Shown piece by piece: positions 54,541-63,899 of a stretch of 64,000 bases of DNA. How positions within the stretch are numbered: position 1 is the first letter of the stretch; each line of letters starts with the position of its first letter. The position numbers and the translations under genes were made by a program. The notes under the pieces are model-generated. The model worked only from the letters and a program-made list of their open reading frames with translations, had not been told where the DNA came from and made no database searches. The stretch comes from Pseudoxanthomonas winnipegensis (GTDB lineage: Bacteria > Pseudomonadota > Gammaproteobacteria > Xanthomonadales > Xanthomonadaceae): the NCBI RefSeq assembly GCF_004283755.1, contig NZ_SHMH01000011.1:30243-94242 (forward strand), written 5' to 3'.

Positions 54541-55134
54541 TCAGCGCGCTGTCTTCTGCGCAGCCGCTGCCGAAGCCATCGTCACCATCTGCGCGTAAGC
54601 GGCGTCGAACCCCTGCAGCGACAGCTGGAAGGTCGCCGCCCCGCCCGACGCGATGGGCGCCACGACCTTCAGCATCTTGGCGCGACGCAATGCCTGCAAG
54701 GCGCTGTCGTCCAGATTCAATGGCACCGTGCAGCCCTGCTGCAGGCAGGTCTGGTAGGGCGCGTTGCCCACCGGGCCGTCATCGATCTGCAGACTCACCC
54801 CCGCATGCACATCCAGGCCGAACGGCAAGGTCAGCCCGGCGCTCGCATGGCGCATGCCATCGGGCTTGACCTCCATCAACAGCAGGCGCTGGTTGTCGGT
54901 GGTGCGCCGCAGCTCCTGCGCGAGCGTGCAGTAGCGCTGGCCCTGCTCGTTCCGACAGCCGATGCTCCAGGCGCCAAAACGCTGGACGGCGGGCAGCGGC
55001 TGCACCGGCGCCTGTGGCGACGCGCTCGCCGCCTTGGGGGCGGACACTGAGGTTTGTGCGAATGCGGGGTCGGCGAAGGCGGCCATCGCGAACGCCAGCA
55101 CCGAGACGCACACCATCGAAGTCGAAGTTTTCAT
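54541..55134 (-). CDS. IalB-family (invasion-associated locus B) exported protein
   Basis: A 197-residue product with signal peptide MKTSTSMVCVSVLAFAMAAF...AFA. The mature part follows the IalB pattern: FGAWSIGCRNEQGQRYCTLAQEL, LLLMEVKPDG, GLTLPFGLDVHAGVSLQIDD, CLQQGCTVPLNLD and MVTMASAAAA at the end, with paired cysteines. IalB proteins are periplasmic or surface-linked; their molecular role is unsettled. It lies 62 bp after the TpgA-like gene of module 2 on the same strand and is probably the last gene of that operon. Confidence 0.85.
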   Translation of the reverse strand: MKTSTSMVCVSVLAFAMAAFADPAFAQTSVSAPKAASASPQAPVQPLPAVQRFGAWSIGCRNEQGQRYCTLAQELRRTTDNQRLLLMEVKPDGMRHASAGLTLPFGLDVHAGVSLQIDDGPVGNAPYQTCLQQGCTVPLNLDDSALQALRRAKMLKVVAPIASGGAATFQLSLQGFDAAYAQMVTMASAAAAQKTAR

Positions 55135-55195
55135 CGAAGTTCTCTCACGCGTTGAATGGCAGAAGATGGAAGCTGGAACCCTCTCATCCAGCGCC

Positions 55196-56047
55196 TCAGG
55201 GCACGTCTGCCGCCGTCAGCGTCACGCGCCTGTCTGGCGCCAGGCACGCGATCAGTGCCACGCGGGGCATCGCGTTGCTGCAGCCTTGGCTGACCGGATC
55301 GCTCGCCCCCATGCCGACGGAGTGCAGGCGACTCGGGTCGACGCCGCCCTGCTGGGTCAGATAGCGCGCGATGGTGGCCGCGCGTCGTTCCGAAAGCCGC
55401 AGGTTGTACGCCGCGCCGCCCAGGCGATCGGCGTAGGCGCGAAGCGTGATGCGCTTTGCCATCAGTTCCGGCGCTCGCAGCTCGGCGGCGAACGTGTCGA
55501 GCTGCCGCTTGCCTTCCGGCTGCAGATCTTTCATCTCCCAGAGGTCGAAGGGAAAGAGCACGTCGAGCTGCAACGTCCTGGCGTAGGGCTTGGCGGGCGG
55601 CGGAGGCGCTGGCGCGGCGACGGCTTGCGTCGCCGGCAGGCAGCCGGCCGGCTTCCAGTGCAGGCTGCCCACCTTGCCGTCCTTGCCGAACAGCAGCTTG
55701 AGCTGGCAGGTCGTGAAATCGGACGCGCCCGGCTGGCGCAGATGGACCAGGTAGTCCCATTCGCGCGGTCCGAAGCCCTCATGAAAATGTGGCGGCCCCA
55801 GCAACTGCAGGACCTGCGCCTTGTCCAGTCCGGGATGCAGCAGGCCCAGGCTCTCGGGGGTCGGGTAGGTCCCGTCCTTGGCCAGGGAGTTGGCGTCCTG
55901 CGGCGCGGGCCAGACCAGGGTCTGCGCACTCGATCCGTCCTGTTCGATGCCCTTGCTGAGCGTGCCGCAGCCCATCAAGGCCGCCGTGGAGAGCAACACC
56001 GTCAGCAGCCGCAGTACGCGAACGCCTGGTGTGTGGAAGGTCTTCAT
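55196..56047 (-). CDS. SmpA/OmlA + OmpA-domain lipoprotein (TpgA-like), module 2
   Basis: A 283-residue paralogue of the lipoprotein at 45657. The lipobox is AALMGC with Cys27. The SmpA/OmlA-like domain shows LGLLHPGLDKAQVLQLLGPP, HFHEGFGPREWDYLVHL and CQLKLLFGKDGKVGSLHW. The OmpA-like domain has LDVLFPFDLWEMKDL, ITLRAYADRLGGAAYNLRLS and RRAATIARYL, with CLAPDRRVTLTA at the end as in module 1. It lies 109 bp after the giant adhesin gene and is its probable peptidoglycan-anchoring partner. Confidence 0.85.
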   Translation of the reverse strand: MKTFHTPGVRVLRLLTVLLSTAALMGCGTLSKGIEQDGSSAQTLVWPAPQDANSLAKDGTYPTPESLGLLHPGLDKAQVLQLLGPPHFHEGFGPREWDYLVHLRQPGASDFTTCQLKLLFGKDGKVGSLHWKPAGCLPATQAVAAPAPPPPAKPYARTLQLDVLFPFDLWEMKDLQPEGKRQLDTFAAELRAPELMAKRITLRAYADRLGGAAYNLRLSERRAATIARYLTQQGGVDPSRLHSVGMGASDPVSQGCSNAMPRVALIACLAPDRRVTLTAADVP

Positions 56048-56156
56048 GCTGTCGTCCTCGGAGCAGGAACGTTGAGAAATCGCGGCGCGAGGCTTCGCGC
56101 CGCCGTGGGCCTTGCGATGCGGGCAGGCGTGTGCGCAGCGGCCCGCTTGTGCGTCG

Positions 56157-59100
56157 TCACCACTGATAGCCCACCCCCGCACCGACGCCGGTCTGGCCGC
56201 GCGTGTCGGCCGTACCACTGAACTTGAGGACCCAGCGGCCGTTGTCGGTGATCGCCGAGACGCCCACCGCGATCGCGGACTGCCCCTGATAGGAGCCCAG
56301 GCCCACCGATGTCATGCCCCGCCCCGGGATGTAGGACTGGGGCAGATTGGCCGTCGCCACCGCCGCGGCGATGCCGCCGTTCGCATCGCGCTGCACCTGG
56401 CCCGCCACCGCGTCGGTATAGCGGATGGCATTGCCGAAGCCCTGGTTGAGCTGGTTGACGTTGACCGCATCGGTGCCGTTGACGCCCGCCGCCACGTTGG
56501 AGACGGTGGTCGGAACTTGACCATTGCCCAGCGCGACCTGGCCGTAGTTGACCGATCCGTCGGCATTGCTGGCGTAGTGCACGCTGCCCTGCTGGGAGGC
56601 CTGCAGCTGGCTGACGTTGACCGCATCGGTGCTGGCGGTACCCGCCGCCACATTGGTGATCGTCCGCTCGCTGCCCGCCTGCCCCACCGACACCGTGTTG
56701 GCGCGATCGGCCACCGAGCCGCTGCCGAGGGCGACCGCGTTGTCCGCCGTCGCCTGCGCCTGGGTACCGACCGCCAGGCTGTTCGCACCGGAGGCCACGG
56801 CACCGCTGCCGCCGGCGGCCGCGTTGGTCCCCGTGACGGAAGGCTTGGCCCCGGCGTCGGTGTTGTTGACCTGGAAGAAGCCGTCCCGACCCGCCTGGAC
56901 GTTCTTGATGTCGGCGTTGTTCTGCGCGAGCTGCTGGTTGACCTGCTGCACCTGGCTGTCGGTGTAGGCATTGGCGGTCTGCACCGCGCCGTCGAGCTGA
57001 CGCAGATTGACCGCATCGGTCGCCTGGCTGCCGTCGGCGACGTTGCTGATGGTGCGGGTCGCGCCCGTGGCGGCATTGCCCACCGAGACCGTCCCCACAC
57101 TCGCATTGCTCGCCCCGGAGTACTTGCCGGTGTAGCTCTCCGCACCACGCCCGCCATCGCTGGCACCAGCGCCCAGCGCCACACTGCCCTGCGCGCTCGC
57201 GCTCGCATCGCGACCGATCGCCGTCGCCCCGCTGGCTGAAGCGCTGCTGCCGGAACCCACGGCGGTCGCGCCCGCCGCCGAGGCGGTCGTGCCCACGCCT
57301 GCGGCCAGCGCGTTGCTAGCCGTCGCGCCATCGCCCGCGTAGTTGCCTCCCTGATTGCCACCGTCCGCGACGCTGTAGTAGTGCGTCGTAGCGCCTGCGA
57401 TGGCGGAATTGAGCTGACTGAGATTCACCGCATCGGTGGCCGCGATGCCGGCTGCCACGTTGACGAGCCTGTTGCCGCCATTGTCCAGGCCGGAATTGCT
57501 CAAAATCACTGCCCCGCCTGGGCCGCCGGACAGGGTCACTCCGCTGCCATCCAGCCTGCTGTTTCCCGTGGTGATGCTGTTGGACACCAGATCGTCCGCC
57601 GTGGCCACGGTCACGTCCGTGCCGCTGCGGGTAATCCTGATGTTCTGCCCGTCCTTGAGCTGCACCGTATCGCCCGGCTTGACCTGGGTGGCGCTGTCGC
57701 CATTGGCCTGCAGGTTCCAGCCCTTGCTCGCGGTGTCGCTGACCGCGTTGAGCTGGTTCATGTTCGCCGCGTCGGTGCCGCTGACGCCCGCGCCGACGTT
57801 GGTGATGGCGCTGCCGCCGGCGTTGATGCCGCCGCTGGTCACGCTCGGACCACCGGCAATGGTCAGGCCGTTGTTGTTGATCGTCGTATTGCCGGTGGTC
57901 AGGCTGCCGTTGGCGCCCAGATCTACGTTTTCTGCCAGCTTGACGGTCAGCGTGTCGGTGCCGTCGGACACCACGCCGATGTTGTTGTCGGTCAGCGTGC
58001 CGGTGGCGCCGCCCTTGACGTTCAAGGTCTGGCCAAGGTCGCGGTGCGTGGCGGCGCCGCTGTCGCCGGCGAAGTTCAGGCCGGCGCTGGTCACCCCGCC
58101 GGTGGCATTGGTCAGCTGGCTCAGATTCACCGCGTCGTTGGCGTTGATGCCGTCGGCCAGATTGGTCAACCGTTGCGCGTTGCCTGGATTGGCCGCCGTA
58201 CCGCCCGCCGCGGTCATCGTCGCGACATCGGCGGTTGTCGTGCGCTGCACGACGCCGACGCTGCCGTTGTTCACCGCGGTGAAGGCGTCGCCCACGGTGT
58301 TGTAGGTATTGCCACCAACCGTGTACGTCGGGGCCGTCCCGGTGGTCACATCCGCGCCGCCCCCCAGGGCGTTGTTGATGTAGCTGTTGGTCGCGAACAG
58401 CTGAGAACCGTTGACCGCCTCCGTCGAGCTCGCGGACAGAGTCGCCGCCGTCACGCCGGTGATCTTGCCGCTGCCGCCTTCGTTGACCGTGACGTTACCG
58501 AACTTCGGCGCATCGGCCATCTGCAGGGTGATCGCGCCGTTGGTCGGGTCGGTCACGGTCTTGAGGTTGTCGCCTGAGTAGGTGCCCGCGGTCGACGCGC
58601 CTCCGCTGATCGCCAGCGTCTGCCCCAGATCACGGTGCACAGTGCCGGCCGATGCGTCGTTGCCGGTGAAGTTCAGACCCTGCGAGGTCACACCGGATGT
58701 CACCGCAGCCAGCTGACCACCGTTGACCGCGTCCGTGGACCCGGCCGCGACAGTGCCATCGGCGACATTGGTGACCTTCTGGCTGCCGGCATCGATGCCC
58801 GAGGCCAGCACGCTCGGGCCACCGGTGATGGTCAGGCCGTTGGTGTCGAGCTTCGCATTGCCGGTGGTGATGCTGGTGGAGACCAGGTCCGGGTTGGTGG
58901 CGATCGTGTAGTCGGTCCCGTTCTGCGTGATGGCGATGTTGTCGCCCGCCGTCACCGTCTGGGTCGCACCCGGCGCCACGTTGGCGACCGAGGTGCCGGA
59001 GACCGTTCCAGTCCCCGTGTTTGCCGTCGTCACGTTCCAGCCCTTGCCCGCCGTCGCCGCCACCGTGGAGATCGCGTCGTTGACGTTGTTCTGGCCCGTG

Positions 59101-62100
59101 CCGCCAATGTTGCTCGTCGTCACCTGGCCGGTCGTCGGGTTGTATGTCGCGTTGCCGCCCAGGGTCGAAGCCGTCGAACTGCCCAGCGCATAGAGCTGCG
59201 AGCCGTTCACCGCATCGGTGGAGCTGGCCGACAGCGTGCCGGGCGCCACGTTGGTGAGGTTCTGTGCCGTGCCTGGCGCCGACCCGGACCCGCCCGGCGC
59301 GATCAGCGCAAGCTGATTGGTCGTGCCGGTGCGCTGCACGGGCCCGACGGTGCCGTTGTTGAGGTTGTTGGCGATGTTGGTGACGTCGGTGCTGAGGTTG
59401 GTGACCGCCGCGCCGACGTTGGTGACCGTGGTGGGCGTGCCGACCGCGCCGGTCGTGCCGATGTTGGCCACCGTGTAGGACGGCGCGCTGACCGCACCGG
59501 TGCTCGGTGTGTACGTCGAGCCGCCTCCCAGCGCCGCGGCCGTGGTGTTGCCCTGGTTCTGGACGATGCCGTCCTCGGCGTTCACCGCCGCAGCCAGATT
59601 GGCGCGCGTGCTCCCACCGACCGAGATCGTCGGCGCGGTGTAGACGCCGGCCGAGGTGTAGCTGCCCCCGGTGGTATTGGCGGTGTTGGTGGCGATCTGG
59701 TTCAGTTGGCTGACGTTGACCGCGTCGGTCGCGGCCGAACCGGCCGACACGTTGGTGATGCGGCGCGCCGCGCTCGCCGAACCGACCGAGACCTGCGAGG
59801 CGGGCGCGGCGGTACCCGTCGCGTAAGCCGTGCCTGAGGGCGCCGCGATGGTCGAGGCATTGCCGAGCACGACGTTGCCGTCGCCCGAGCCGGTCGTATC
59901 GACGCCGCTGCCGACCACGAACGTGTTGTTGGTCGGGATGGTGTTGTTGTTGCCGACCGAATAGCTGCCCGAGCCGGAGATGGTAGTGGGATCGCCGAAG
60001 GCACCCGAGTTCGCGCCCGACACGGTGTTACCGAAGCCGATCGCGATCGACTTCGCGCCTGTGGCGCTCCCCCCAGTTCCGATCGCAATTGCGTTGCCAT
60101 TGGCTGACGTGCCAGCCTTGGCCCCGTCCCCCATGGAGATCGACGAAACGCCCGGTGTAGATGACCCTGAGCCGATCGCGATGGCCCGGACACCGGACGC
60201 CGCGGCACCGGCAGTGGCGGCCGGGGTGACCGCGCCGCCTTCCGCGGTGGTGTCTGACGAACCGAGAGCGACGGCGGCGGCACCGGAGGCCGCGGCCTGC
60301 CTGCCCAGGGCCGCAGCCCCGACCGCGCTGGCGGCGGAACGGTCGCCTAGGGCTACTGTGCCGCTATTGCTGGCGGCGGAGCTGAAGCCCAGGGCCGTCG
60401 AGTTGCTGCCGCTGGCGCTGGCCGAGTCGCCAATGCCGACCGAGCTGCCGCCGCTAGCCGCCGCGCCATTGCCCATGGCGCTGGACCCCGTGCCGGTGGC
60501 AGCGCTCCGCCAGCCCACCGACGTGGCATAGCTCGACGTCGCCTTGGCTGTCGAACCGAAGGCCGTCGAGGCCTGGCTGCTTGCCGTGGCCTGGTTGCCG
60601 ACGCTGGTGGCACCGGAGGCGGAACCGATGGCGCCGTTGCCGACCGCAACGGCCGAGCCGGCACCCTGGAAGAGGGAGCCATTCGCCTGTGAGTTCACGC
60701 CGATCGAGACGTCGCCCCCGCCATTCGCGACGCTGGTCGTGCCCATGGCGATTGCGTTGTTGTTGCCGGAGCCGGAGAGGGTCTTCGACCCGTCGCCGAT
60801 CGCGATGGAGGACGCGCCGGGCGCGGTCGCCCCCGCGCCGATGGCGATCGCGCGGATACCGGACGCGGCCGCACCGCTCACAGCGGCCGTCGTCGCCGCG
60901 CCGCCTTGGGCGACGGCGTCCGCTGCGCCGAGCGCGAGCGAACTCGCGCCGGAGGCCGTCGCAGCAGTTTGGCCGCCCGATCCGGCGGCGCCGAGCGCCG
61001 TTCCATTGGCGGCCGTGGCTTGCGAACTCAAGCCGATGGCGATGGCCCCCTGCGCGGTCGCGTTGGCAAGCGGTCCGACCGCGATCGCGTCGGTGCCCGT
61101 CGCCGACGAATCCGTTTTCGTCGAGTTGGCGTGGAAGTACTTGATGCCCGCGCCGTTGTTGATGTTGTTGATGACCTGGTTAGTGGCGTAGAGCTGCGAG
61201 CCGTTCACCGCATCGGTGGAGCTGGCCGACAGCGTTCCGGGCGCCACGTTGGTGAGGTTCTGCGCCGTGCCTGGCGCCGACCCGGACCCGCCCGGCGCGA
61301 TCAGCGCCAGCTGATTGGTCGTGCCGGTGCGCTGCACGGGCCCGACCGTGCCGTTGTTGAGGTTGTTGGCGATATTGGTGACGTCGGTGCTCAGATTGGT
61401 CACCGCCCCCCCGACGGTGGTGACCGTGGTGGGCGCGCCGACCGCACCGGTCGTGCCGATGTTGGCCACCGAATAGGACGGCGCGCTGACCGCGCCGGTG
61501 CTGACGGTATAGGTCGAGCCACCGCCCAGCGCCGCGGCCGTGGTGTTGCCCTGGTTCTGGACGATGCCGTCCTCGGCGTTCACCGCTGCCGCCAGATTGG
61601 CGCGCGTGCTTCCGCCCACCGAGATCGTCGGCGCGGTGTAGACGCCAGCCGAGGTGTAGCTGCCCCCAGTCGTATTGGCAGTGTTGGTGGCGATCTGGTT
61701 CAGCTGGCTGACGTTGACCGCGTCGGTCGCCGCAGATCCCGGCGACACGTTGGTGATGCGGCGAGCGGCACCGGAGGTGCCGATCGACACCTGCGAGGCA
61801 GGCGCGGCCGCCCCGGTGGCGTAGGCCGTGCCGGAGGGCGCGGCGATCGTGGAATTGTTGCCCAGAACCACGTTGCCGTCGCCGGCGCCGGTGGTGTTCA
61901 CGTTGCTGCCGACCACGAACGTATTGTTTGTCGGAATGGTGTTGTTGTTGCCGAGCGAATAGCTGCCCGAGCCGGAGATGGTGGTGGGATCGCCAAAGGC
62001 GCCCGAGTTCGCGCCCGACACGGTGTTGCCGAAGCCGATCGCGATCGACTTGGCGCCCGTCGCGCTCGCACCCGTACCGAGGGCGACCGCGTTCGCGTTT

Positions 62101-63899
62101 GCCGAAGTGCCCGCCGTGGCACTGTCGCCCATGGCGATCGAAGACGCGCCCGGGGCCGACGCCCCCGAACCAATCGCGATGGCCCGCACGCCGGATGCCG
62201 CGGCGCCATTCACGGCGACCGGCGTTGTGGCGCCGCCTTCGGCGGTCGCGTCTGCTGCGCCGAGCGCCAGCGAACTCGCGCCGGAGGCCGTCGCGCCAAC
62301 CTGGCCGCCAGAGCCGGTCGCACCCAGCGCCGTCGCGCCTGTCGCGCTGGCCACAGAACTGTAGCCAATCGCGGTCGCATTCTGGCCATTGGCATGGGCC
62401 ACGCTGCCCAAGGCGGTGGCGCCCGTCTGGTTCGCGCCCCCGTTACCCGCCCAGGATCCGTTGCCGACCGCGGTGGTATTGGCATTGTTGGAGGAGCCAC
62501 CGGCTATGGCGCTATCACCGAAGGCCGAACTGAAATTACCGGTCGCCGAAGCGTTGCTACCCACTGCATTCGCGCCAGACGCCGTCGCTTGAGCACTGCT
62601 ACCCAGCGCGTTCGCGCCAGACGCCGTTGCCTTTGAATTTGGACCTATCGACGAGGCGTACGAGCCGGTCGCCTGAGCACCCTGACCGACTGCGGCTGAG
62701 AAGTAGCCGGAAGCTGTCGCTCCGCCGATCGCGCTGGCGTACGCGCCACCTGCATTCGCGTTCACCGCAGTCGAATGCTGGCCGTTGGCGACTGAGTTGG
62801 CTCCAAGCGCAGTCGCACCCGACACGCCAGCGACGCTGTTCTGCCCCAAGGCCGTTGCCGCCCCGGCACCTTGTGCAGCGTTGCCGTTGGTCGAAGCGTT
62901 GTAGCCGATGGCAACGTCCTGCACTCCCTGGCCATTGGCGGTGAAGCCAAGCGCAAGCGCACCGGCCGACCCGGTCTTGGCTGAGGTGCCGATTGCAATG
63001 GTGTTGGTGTTGGCGCCGGTCTGGGCCGAGTCGCCCATGGCGATCGAGGAAGTGCCTGCTGCCGAGGACCCCGCGCCAATCGCGGTAGCCCTCACAGCCG
63101 AAGCAGCGGCTCCGGTCACGGCGGCCGGTGTCGTCGCCCCGCCTTCGGCCACGGCATCGGCACCGCCCAGGGCGACCGAACTGGCGCCGGATGCCGTCGC
63201 GCCGACGTTGCCATTGGAAGCCGCGCCGATGGCGGTCGCTGAAGCGCCGGAGGTCAACGCGCCACGTGCGCCGTAGTAGCCGCCGATGGCGATGCCATTC
63301 TCAGCCGTGGCCTGGGCGGCGTCGCCGATCGCGATCGTCCTGTTCACCGCCGTGGTGGACGACCCCACGTTCTGGCCGGCGTTGACGCCGATCGCGATGT
63401 TGTTGGTGCCGTACACGCTCTGGCCAGCGCTCCTGCCGATGGCGATGCGACCGCCGCTCGCGGTACCGCCCACTGTCGAACCCGCCGAATTGCCAATCGC
63501 GACATCGAACTGGGCAGAGGCATTGGCCGAGGTGCCCAACGCTACCGCGCTGGAGGCTGCGGCGCTTGAAGACGATCCGATCGCGACAGCATCCGCCGCT
63601 CCACTCGTGGTCGTCGCGCTGCGGCCGTACGCAAGAGACCGATCTCCTTGCGCTTTGCTGGCGTCTCCCATGGCGATTGCGTACGTTCCCGAGGCCGTCG
63701 ACGCGGTGCCCCAGGCCGAAGAAGAACCGCCACTGGCGGTCGCGCCATTGCCGACCGCAACGGCGTCGGCACCAGAACACTTGGCGTTACCGCCGAAAGA
63801 ACCTGACGCGCCTATCACCACGCAAGTACCACCGGACGCGGTCCCAGCTCCAATGGAGAAACTTTGGTTTCCCTGGACCGACCAGAGTTCCATAGACAC
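56157..63899 (-). CDS. Giant YadA-like trimeric autotransporter, 5' end replaced by IS sequence
   Basis: A 2580-codon frame. From about codon 9 it is YadA head sequence (SIGAGTASGG, AVAVGNGATASGG) repeated over more than 1000 residues, then alternating stalk and neck units (RRITNVSPGSAATDAVNVSQL), and finally a YadA anchor ending GVGAGVGYQW. It has no signal peptide or ESPR. The first codons, a GTG then SMELWSVQ, lie in the terminal repeat of an IS3-family element whose transposase stop TGA immediately precedes the GTG. The gene is thus an adhesin cut at its 5' end and is unlikely to be exported as it stands, although the rest of the frame is undamaged. Confidence 0.85.
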   Translation of the reverse strand: MSMELWSVQGNQSFSIGAGTASGGTCVVIGASGSFGGNAKCSGADAVAVGNGATASGGSSSAWGTASTASGTYAIAMGDASKAQGDRSLAYGRSATTTSGAADAVAIGSSSSAAASSAVALGTSANASAQFDVAIGNSAGSTVGGTASGGRIAIGRSAGQSVYGTNNIAIGVNAGQNVGSSTTAVNRTIAIGDAAQATAENGIAIGGYYGARGALTSGASATAIGAASNGNVGATASGASSVALGGADAVAEGGATTPAAVTGAAASAVRATAIGAGSSAAGTSSIAMGDSAQTGANTNTIAIGTSAKTGSAGALALGFTANGQGVQDVAIGYNASTNGNAAQGAGAATALGQNSVAGVSGATALGANSVANGQHSTAVNANAGGAYASAIGGATASGYFSAAVGQGAQATGSYASSIGPNSKATASGANALGSSAQATASGANAVGSNASATGNFSSAFGDSAIAGGSSNNANTTAVGNGSWAGNGGANQTGATALGSVAHANGQNATAIGYSSVASATGATALGATGSGGQVGATASGASSLALGAADATAEGGATTPVAVNGAAASGVRAIAIGSGASAPGASSIAMGDSATAGTSANANAVALGTGASATGAKSIAIGFGNTVSGANSGAFGDPTTISGSGSYSLGNNNTIPTNNTFVVGSNVNTTGAGDGNVVLGNNSTIAAPSGTAYATGAAAPASQVSIGTSGAARRITNVSPGSAATDAVNVSQLNQIATNTANTTGGSYTSAGVYTAPTISVGGSTRANLAAAVNAEDGIVQNQGNTTAAALGGGSTYTVSTGAVSAPSYSVANIGTTGAVGAPTTVTTVGGAVTNLSTDVTNIANNLNNGTVGPVQRTGTTNQLALIAPGGSGSAPGTAQNLTNVAPGTLSASSTDAVNGSQLYATNQVINNINNGAGIKYFHANSTKTDSSATGTDAIAVGPLANATAQGAIAIGLSSQATAANGTALGAAGSGGQTAATASGASSLALGAADAVAQGGAATTAAVSGAAASGIRAIAIGAGATAPGASSIAIGDGSKTLSGSGNNNAIAMGTTSVANGGGDVSIGVNSQANGSLFQGAGSAVAVGNGAIGSASGATSVGNQATASSQASTAFGSTAKATSSYATSVGWRSAATGTGSSAMGNGAAASGGSSVGIGDSASASGSNSTALGFSSAASNSGTVALGDRSAASAVGAAALGRQAAASGAAAVALGSSDTTAEGGAVTPAATAGAAASGVRAIAIGSGSSTPGVSSISMGDGAKAGTSANGNAIAIGTGGSATGAKSIAIGFGNTVSGANSGAFGDPTTISGSGSYSVGNNNTIPTNNTFVVGSGVDTTGSGDGNVVLGNASTIAAPSGTAYATGTAAPASQVSVGSASAARRITNVSAGSAATDAVNVSQLNQIATNTANTTGGSYTSAGVYTAPTISVGGSTRANLAAAVNAEDGIVQNQGNTTAAALGGGSTYTPSTGAVSAPSYTVANIGTTGAVGTPTTVTNVGAAVTNLSTDVTNIANNLNNGTVGPVQRTGTTNQLALIAPGGSGSAPGTAQNLTNVAPGTLSASSTDAVNGSQLYALGSSTASTLGGNATYNPTTGQVTTSNIGGTGQNNVNDAISTVAATAGKGWNVTTANTGTGTVSGTSVANVAPGATQTVTAGDNIAITQNGTDYTIATNPDLVSTSITTGNAKLDTNGLTITGGPSVLASGIDAGSQKVTNVADGTVAAGSTDAVNGGQLAAVTSGVTSQGLNFTGNDASAGTVHRDLGQTLAISGGASTAGTYSGDNLKTVTDPTNGAITLQMADAPKFGNVTVNEGGSGKITGVTAATLSASSTEAVNGSQLFATNSYINNALGGGADVTTGTAPTYTVGGNTYNTVGDAFTAVNNGSVGVVQRTTTADVATMTAAGGTAANPGNAQRLTNLADGINANDAVNLSQLTNATGGVTSAGLNFAGDSGAATHRDLGQTLNVKGGATGTLTDNNIGVVSDGTDTLTVKLAENVDLGANGSLTTGNTTINNNGLTIAGGPSVTSGGINAGGSAITNVGAGVSGTDAANMNQLNAVSDTASKGWNLQANGDSATQVKPGDTVQLKDGQNIRITRSGTDVTVATADDLVSNSITTGNSRLDGSGVTLSGGPGGAVILSNSGLDNGGNRLVNVAAGIAATDAVNLSQLNSAIAGATTHYYSVADGGNQGGNYAGDGATASNALAAGVGTTASAAGATAVGSGSSASASGATAIGRDASASAQGSVALGAGASDGGRGAESYTGKYSGASNASVGTVSVGNAATGATRTISNVADGSQATDAVNLRQLDGAVQTANAYTDSQVQQVNQQLAQNNADIKNVQAGRDGFFQVNNTDAGAKPSVTGTNAAAGGSGAVASGANSLAVGTQAQATADNAVALGSGSVADRANTVSVGQAGSERTITNVAAGTASTDAVNVSQLQASQQGSVHYASNADGSVNYGQVALGNGQVPTTVSNVAAGVNGTDAVNVNQLNQGFGNAIRYTDAVAGQVQRDANGGIAAAVATANLPQSYIPGRGMTSVGLGSYQGQSAIAVGVSAITDNGRWVLKFSGTADTRGQTGVGAGVGYQW
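59191..60270. repeat. Internal ~1.08-kb repeat of the giant adhesin, copy 1
   Basis: This segment matches 61189-62268 at a constant offset of 1998 bp, checked at tagagctgcgagccg (59191 and 61189) and gtgttgttgttgccga (59941 and 61939). It encodes a neck, stalk and head block (ALIAPGGSGSAPGTAQNLTN in both). Confidence 0.85.
61189..62268. repeat. Internal ~1.08-kb repeat of the giant adhesin, copy 2
   Basis: Second copy of the block at 59191-60270, 1998 bp (666 codons) away, in the same frame. Small differences between the copies are scattered through it. The repeat end is gradual, so this limit is approximate. Confidence 0.85.
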
